Assembly (NCBI GenBank): GCA_003661945.1
Contig: QMXC01000026.1
Coordinates: 1 to 9,737, forward strand
Length of the DNA stretch: 9,737 bases
DNA from: Candidatus Bathyarchaeota archaeon
GTDB taxonomy: Archaea > Thermoproteota > Bathyarchaeia > Bathyarchaeales > UBA233
Direction of reading: 5' to 3'
Shown piece after piece: positions 6,268 to 9,737 of this stretch (the first letter of the stretch is position 1; each line of letters starts with the position of its first letter). The notes beneath the pieces are model-generated. The model saw nothing but the letters and a program-made list of their open reading frames with translations. It had not been told where the DNA came from and ran no database searches. Both the position numbers and the translations under genes were made by a program.

Positions 6268-7269
6268 CTATTTTTTCTTCTCCGAGTATCGGTGGCAAGC
6301 GACGTAGTGGCCCTTCCCCACATGGATTAATGGTGGTTCTTCGCGGCGGCAGATGTCCCCTAAATATTCTTGACATCTGGTGTGGAATCTGCATCCTGAC
6401 GGAGGATTGACTGGGCTTGGGATTTCCCCTTTTATCACTACTTCTATTCTTTTGGCTGTGGGGTCTGGGCTTGGAACAGCCATCATCAATGCTTTGGTGT
6501 AGGGGTGTAGGGGCTCATAAATTATGTCTTCCGTGTTTCCTTTTTCCATTATCTTTCCGAGGTACATTACTGCAATTCTCTCGCATATGTGCCGTGCTAG
6601 GGCTATGTCGTGTGTGATGTAAAGGAACGACACGCCGTATCTCTCCATAAGGTCAAACATCAGGTTGAGTATTTCGGCGCGTATGGAGACGTCGAGCATG
6701 GAGACTGGCTCGTCGGCTACTATAAACTCTGGCTGTAATACTAATGCTCTTCCGGTGGCTACTCTTTGTCTCTGTCCTCCGCTTAGCTCATGGGGATATC
6801 TGTGAATAAACTCCTCGGGGGGAATCAACTCTACATCTTCTAACGCCTTATAAACGCGTTCTGCAATTTCATCTTCGTTTCCTACTTGTTGTACTCGTAG
6901 GGGTTCAGCCATAATGTCGTAGATAGTCATCTTGGGGTTCAACGACTCGTAAGGGTCTTGGAAAATTATCTGCATTTTCTTCCGTATAGGTTTAAACTCC
7001 TTTTCTGGTAGGCGTGTGATTTCTCTGTTGTGGAAAAAGATTTTTCCTCCCGTAGGGCGGATAAGTCGAACTATCATTCGTCCTGTCGTGGTTTTTCCGC
7101 TTCCGCTTTCCCCTATGAGGCCAAATATTTCCTTCTTTTTTATGTCGAAGGTTATTCCGTCTACAGCGCGTACAAAAAGCGGTCTTCTGGCGATTATTGA
7201 TTCGAAGAAACCGAGTCTAACAGGGAACCATTTCTTAAGGTTTTCTACCCTTATTATTTCTTCCGCCAT
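6268..7269 (-). CDS. oppF: Oligopeptide/dipeptide ABC transporter ATP-binding protein (OppF/DppF-like)
   Basis: A 333-aa cytoplasmic ATPase of the peptide/nickel importer family. It pairs with an OppD-type ATPase to drive uptake through two membrane permeases. Visible motifs are Walker A GESGSGKT (53-60), Q-loop Gln104 in FQDP, signature LSGGQ (162-166), Walker B FIVADEP (182-188) and switch His220. The C-terminal oligo_HPY extension contains PLHPYTKALM and the cysteines 293, 299, 307 and 325 (GCRFHTRC...C...C). Related DppD-type ATPases carry a [4Fe-4S] cluster on this four-cysteine pattern. The start is ATG 7267-7269, 5 nt after the oppD stop, with an AGTGAT ribosome binding site. The open frame runs on to 7392, but that part overlaps oppD in another frame and is not family-like. 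The stop is TAG. Substrate (peptide, nickel or sugar oligomer) cannot be decided. Confidence 0.93.
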   Translation of the reverse strand: MAEEIIRVENLKKWFPVRLGFFESIIARRPLFVRAVDGITFDIKKKEIFGLIGESGSGKTTTGRMIVRLIRPTGGKIFFHNREITRLPEKEFKPIRKKMQIIFQDPYESLNPKMTIYDIMAEPLRVQQVGNEDEIAERVYKALEDVELIPPEEFIHRYPHELSGGQRQRVATGRALVLQPEFIVADEPVSMLDVSIRAEILNLMFDLMERYGVSFLYITHDIALARHICERIAVMYLGKIMEKGNTEDIIYEPLHPYTKALMMAVPSPDPTAKRIEVVIKGEIPSPVNPPSGCRFHTRCQEYLGDICRREEPPLIHVGKGHYVACHRYSEKKK

Positions 7270-7274
7270 TTCAA

Positions 7275-8249
7275 TCACTTCTTCTGAACAAGATGACATG
7301 CAACAAAATGTTCTTTTCCAAGGTTGATAAACTCTGGGTCTTTGGTCTTGCATATTTCCATGGCGTAGGGACATCGTGGGTGGAAACGGCATCCGGGTGG
7401 TGGACGCAGTAGATCTGGGGGTGATCCTGGGATGGAAACCATGCGCATTCTTGGCGCTTTGAGTTCTGGGAAGGCTCCTATCAGTCCTTGAGTGTAGGGG
7501 TGTAATGGCTCCTTAAAGATTGTTTTAACGGTTCCTAGTTCAACTATTTTCCCAGCGTACATGATAGCTGTTCTTTCGCATGTCTCGGTTATTATAGATA
7601 AGTCATGAGTAATCATTATCATTGAAAGGTTTAATTTTTCTTTTAGTTCCTTCATGAGTTTCAAAACTTGTGCTTGAACTATGACGTCTAAAGCTGTTCC
7701 AGGCTCATCTGCAATGAGAAGCTTCGGGTTGCAGGCTAAAGCCATAGCTATCATTGCGCGTTGTCTCATTCCTCCGCTGAACTCGTGAGGATAATTGTCT
7801 ATTCTCGAAGGTTCGATTCCTACAAGTTCAAAGAGCTTCATTGCTCTTTCTCTAGCTTCGCTTACCTCTACACCGGGCTCGTGTAAGGTGATGGCTTCCA
7901 CTATCTGTTCGCTTATTCTGTAAACTGGGTTCAGCGCGTTCATGGCTCCTTGAAAGATTATTGCTATTTTCTTCCATCGAACGTTCATTCTCATCTCGTA
8001 CTCGTCTAGGGCCGGGATGTTTATTCCGTCTACGAGAATTTTTCCTCCAGCAATAAATCCTCCAGGCGGCAAAATCTTTAGTATTGAAAGCGCAATTGTT
8101 GTTTTTCCACATCCGGATTCCCCAGCTAGCCCTAAAGCTTCCCCTTGCTTTACGTCGAAGCTCACGTTTTCAACGGCTCTGACATATCCGCGGAGAATTT
8201 TGTAGTAAGTCCTAAGGTTTTGAACCTGTAACACTGGTTTGGCTTTCAA
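7275..8249 (-). CDS. oppD: Oligopeptide/dipeptide ABC transporter ATP-binding protein (OppD/DppD-like)
   Basis: A 324-aa ATPase, the first gene of a two-gene unit with the OppF-like ATPase 5 nt downstream. Motifs are Walker A GESGCGKT (43-50), Q-loop Gln100 in FQGAMNALNP (the FQ...LNP form typical of OppD), signature FSGGM (157-161), Walker B LLIADEP (177-183) and switch His215. The next residues, GTALDV, carry glycine where threonine or valine is usual. The oligo_HPY C-terminus has HPYTQGLIGAFP and cysteines 287, 293, 300 and 318, a likely [4Fe-4S] site as in DppD. The start is TTG at 8247-8249. The nearest purine stretch, AAGGGG, is 10 nt away and a better AAGGAG is 17 nt away, so initiation may be weak. 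The stop is TGA. No permease or binding-protein gene is next to the pair; upstream the neighbour is divergent. Confidence 0.93.
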   Translation of the reverse strand: MKAKPVLQVQNLRTYYKILRGYVRAVENVSFDVKQGEALGLAGESGCGKTTIALSILKILPPGGFIAGGKILVDGINIPALDEYEMRMNVRWKKIAIIFQGAMNALNPVYRISEQIVEAITLHEPGVEVSEARERAMKLFELVGIEPSRIDNYPHEFSGGMRQRAMIAMALACNPKLLIADEPGTALDVIVQAQVLKLMKELKEKLNLSMIMITHDLSIITETCERTAIMYAGKIVELGTVKTIFKEPLHPYTQGLIGAFPELKAPRMRMVSIPGSPPDLLRPPPGCRFHPRCPYAMEICKTKDPEFINLGKEHFVACHLVQKK

Positions 8250-8281
8250 GGAATTGCAGCCCCTTTCTCCTTTTTCTTATC

Positions 8282-8337
8282 CTCTAAATAAAATATAACG
8301 GTATAAAAGCTTTTGTGACGGTCAGTAATTAGTATTT
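8282..8337. promoter_or_regulatory. Divergent promoter region between oppD and the 132-aa gene
   Basis: The sequence GGTATAAAAGC at 8300-8310 can serve as a TATA box on either strand. On the minus strand it reads GCTTTTATACC after ACAAAAGC (BRE-like), with a start near 8280 for oppDF. On the plus strand TATAAAA points to a start near 8330, only a few nt before the ATG at 8338, so that gene would be nearly leaderless. A second AT-rich stretch, AAATAAAATATAA at 8285-8297, is an alternative element for the plus strand. Confidence 0.5.
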
Positions 8338-8736
8338 ATGATATGTATGCGAACAAAATGGCTTAACAAAAACGTAGATATCAGCTTACTAAGTTCCCCG
8401 ATAGAGAAGTTTTTTGTTACGAGAGGGTTTAAAGTTCTTGTAGAAACTAAATCTAAGGAGGAGTATCTAATAACTGCTGTAAAGAGAATGGGAAAGAGAA
8501 CTCTTGCTGTGAAGGTGAAGGTTTTCGGAAAACCAGACGATTTTATTATAGAGTTTGCATCTCCAGACGAAGCAAGCTCGCTAAAGTTCTTAGGTTCTTT
8601 TCTTCAGTTGATCGGGTTCGGTGGATGGTACGCCTACAAACTTAGGTCAAAAGAGCTTTATGATAGGCTGGAAAACGAGTTTTGGTCTTTTATTGACCCT
8701 GTTGTGTCGCGTCTGTCTGGTTCTGCTAGTAAGTAG
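8338..8736 (+). CDS. Small uncharacterised archaeal protein
   Basis: A 132-aa protein that I do not recognise. It is soluble-looking with a mixed alpha/beta pattern. A short helix (SSPIEKFFVTRG, 19-30) precedes four probable strands near 31-36, 43-49, 54-62 and 68-74; the third is strongly basic (GKRTLAVKVKVFGK). A hydrophobic helix (82-100, ending GFGGWYAYKL) and a charged C-terminal helix (104-120) follow. The 82-100 stretch is hydrophobic but contains Gln and several Gly, so I would not call it a firm membrane span. The start is ATG 8338; no ribosome binding site is visible, which fits a leaderless transcript from the TATA box at 8302. An ATG at 8347 is an alternative. It ends in TAG and overlaps the 3' end of the convergent TPR gene by 11 nt. 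Confidence 0.7.
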   Translation: MICMRTKWLNKNVDISLLSSPIEKFFVTRGFKVLVETKSKEEYLITAVKRMGKRTLAVKVKVFGKPDDFIIEFASPDEASSLKFLGSFLQLIGFGGWYAYKLRSKELYDRLENEFWSFIDPVVSRLSGSASK

Positions 8737-9508
8737 CTCCAAAAGATATCCGAATTAACGCGATGATTCCCCAATAAATTAAGGTAAACGTCCAAACAGT
8801 TTTCTGATGTTCCTTACTTTTCCACATTCCAATTCTGTGAAGCGAAATTATGGGTGTTAACATAAGTAGGAAGTATAGGTAAACCAAAACAAGGAAGAAT
8901 AAGAGAGCTGCCACAAAATCTATAGGCGTCGGCAAAGAAGCAAAAGTATAATAATTAAAATTTCTGATAGCATATCCTTCAGGGTCGCCGAAAAGATATA
9001 GACCTATCAGCACAATGGGCGTAAAGGTTGCAGCCATGTACAATCCGTCGTAGAAGGCGTTCCACATGACCTTCACAATTTTCAGTTGGGGGTCTAACTG
9101 TAAATAAGGTATGGCGCAGAATAAGAATGTAACCACTGGAAATATGCCAAATAAAACTGCTTTGACCGCTAATTCAGTGAATGCTAGAAGCTCTTCCTTT
9201 TTTGTTGGGAGACTATTGCCGCATCGTGGGCAGAATCCGTCTATTTGTAACCATGGATAGCTGGATTTCGGTAACGCCAACTTTCCACATTCGTTACAGA
9301 AATAGAAGGAATTCCAATTTAATGCTTCTAAAGCCTCTTCTAGGGCATATCGCGCTTCCGGAAAATCCGGGTTTAATTCTAAAGCCTTCATTAACCGTTT
9401 CGCAGCTTCTCTCGGCTTTCCCATTTTCAGCAGTTCCATCCCTTTTGAAAACAGTTTTTGAGCTCGAGCGGCTTCTTCGCTTAAATTTTGCAAAACCTCG
9501 CCAACCAT
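8726..9508 (-). CDS. TPR / zinc-ribbon / four-TM membrane protein of unknown function
   Basis: A 260-aa protein with three recognisable parts. Residues about 11-63 form a TPR-like helical hairpin: KLFSKGMELLKMGKPREAAK then A-L-E-L-N-P-D-F-P-E-A-R-Y-A-L, with the classic G, A and P positions. Residues 71-96 form a zinc ribbon, C-N-E-C (71, 74) and C-P-R-C (93, 96), 18 residues apart. The remainder has about four hydrophobic helices near 113-134, 153-174, 197-222 and 237-256. The soluble part probably faces the cytoplasm and binds a protein partner; the function is unknown. The start is ATG 9506-9508. The frame is open to 9607, but those 33 residues lie upstream of or across the likely promoter and look non-conserved. 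The preceding GAGAG stretch is a weak ribosome binding site. The stop is TAG, overlapping the 132-aa gene. Confidence 0.75.
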   Translation of the reverse strand: MVGEVLQNLSEEAARAQKLFSKGMELLKMGKPREAAKRLMKALELNPDFPEARYALEEALEALNWNSFYFCNECGKLALPKSSYPWLQIDGFCPRCGNSLPTKKEELLAFTELAVKAVLFGIFPVVTFLFCAIPYLQLDPQLKIVKVMWNAFYDGLYMAATFTPIVLIGLYLFGDPEGYAIRNFNYYTFASLPTPIDFVAALLFFLVLVYLYFLLMLTPIISLHRIGMWKSKEHQKTVWTFTLIYWGIIALIRISFGATY

Positions 9509-9550
9509 TATTGTCTCTCTCTTTCTTGGGAGAAGAGAAAGAGAAAGGAT

Positions 9551-9569
9551 GTTCTTAAGCTTTAGTGTT
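9551..9569 (-). promoter_or_regulatory. Putative promoter of the TPR/zinc-ribbon gene
   Basis: On the minus strand AACACTAAA is followed by GCTTAAGAAC, an acceptable BRE/TATA-like element. Initiation near 9530 would exclude the upstream in-frame ATG at 9605-9607 and supports the start at 9508. The match to a TATA consensus is moderate. Confidence 0.35.
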
Positions 9570-9608
9570 AAACTGACCGCGTCGAAACATTCCGGGTTAA
9601 AGCACATA

Positions 9609-9618
9609 GTTTATTAGG
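9609..9618 (+). promoter_or_regulatory. Putative TATA box of the right-edge gene
   Basis: GTTTATTAGG, preceded by the purine-containing GGGTTAAAGC, lies 43 nt before the TTG at 9661. Initiation near 9640 would leave a short leader containing the AGGAGG site. Confidence 0.45.
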
Positions 9619-9645
9619 AGAAGTTTCCCTCATCGAATTAGAGAA

Positions 9646-9651
9646 AGGAGG
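9646..9651 (+). promoter_or_regulatory. Shine-Dalgarno site of the right-edge gene
   Basis: A perfect AGGAGG, 9 nt before the TTG at 9661-9663. It is the main evidence that a real gene starts there although only 25 complete codons are visible. Confidence 0.7.
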
Positions 9652-9660
9652 TTCAAAAGG

Positions 9661-9737
9661 TTGAAACGGATTCCTCTAATATTTGGCGTACTACTAATCT
9701 TTGCTAGTATATTCGCCGTATGGGCATCCAACAAACA
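9661..9737 (+). CDS. Start of a secreted or membrane protein (partial, runs off the right edge)
   Basis: The 25 complete codons begin with TTG and read MKRIPLIFGVLLIFASIFAV, then WASNK. A basic N-terminus (Lys2, Arg3) followed by about 17 hydrophobic residues is the shape of a signal peptide or an N-terminal membrane anchor. The perfect AGGAGG site and an upstream TATA-like element support it as a real gene. It is divergent from the TPR/zinc-ribbon gene. Nothing visible identifies the product. Confidence 0.6.
   Translation, partial: MKRIPLIFGVLLIFASIFAVWASNK

Noticed and set aside
7270..7392. Longer N-terminus (41 residues) for the OppF-like ATPase
   Set aside because: It lies inside the well-conserved C-terminal coding region of oppD in another frame and has no ABC-ATPase similarity. 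The ATG at 7269 gives the usual family start.
9509..9607. Longer N-terminus (33 residues) for the TPR/zinc-ribbon protein
   Set aside because: It spans the likely promoter, lacks a ribosome binding site and has no domain features. The protein from 9508 already contains the complete TPR hairpin.

Overview
The window looks like a piece of an archaeal chromosome. The evidence is a 20S proteasome alpha subunit followed by an SBDS-family gene (a conserved archaeal order), an archaeal ATP-dependent DNA ligase, BRE/TATA promoters, GAGGTG-type ribosome binding sites, frequent TTG starts, and several lineage-specific membrane proteins. A TACK-type lineage such as Bathyarchaeia would fit. That placement is a guess from gene style, not something the sequence proves. 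I see no transposon, CRISPR array, tRNA or rRNA.

Layout. Positions 1-904 (minus) hold the start of an SBDS gene preceded by psmA, a two-gene unit for protein and ribosome quality control that continues off the left edge. Positions 905-1206 are a divergent control region with a promoter for each side and a leader of about 125 nt before the next gene. Positions 1207-2457 (plus) encode a 12-TM major facilitator transporter. Positions 2522-4279 (plus) encode a replicative-type ATP-dependent DNA ligase whose reading frame is interrupted by one in-frame TAG at 3098-3100. The frame and all catalytic motifs are otherwise intact, and the TAG falls where relatives carry a tyrosine.

Positions 4339-8249 are all on the minus strand. 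In transcription order they are a peptide-transporter ATPase pair (OppD-like then OppF-like, 5 nt apart), a four-TM protein, and a Yip1-type multi-TM protein. The last two each have a recognisable promoter of their own, so this is not one tight operon. No permease or substrate-binding gene accompanies the ATPases here.

Positions 8338-8736 (plus) encode a small uncharacterised protein, divergent from oppD and sharing a compact promoter region with it. It overlaps by 11 nt, tail to tail, with a minus-strand gene (8726-9508) encoding a TPR / zinc-ribbon / four-TM protein. The window ends in the signal-sequence start of a plus-strand gene (9661 onward).

The observation most worth following up is the ligase amber codon. 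Sequencing error, a real nonsense mutation, a two-piece ligase and TAG read-through (for example pyrrolysine) are all possible. At least three other genes here (oppF, the 132-aa gene, the TPR gene) appear to end at TAG, so wholesale reassignment of TAG to sense is unlikely. No clear new multi-gene system is visible. The remaining findings are modest: leader structure, an unusual domain combination, and orphan ATPases.
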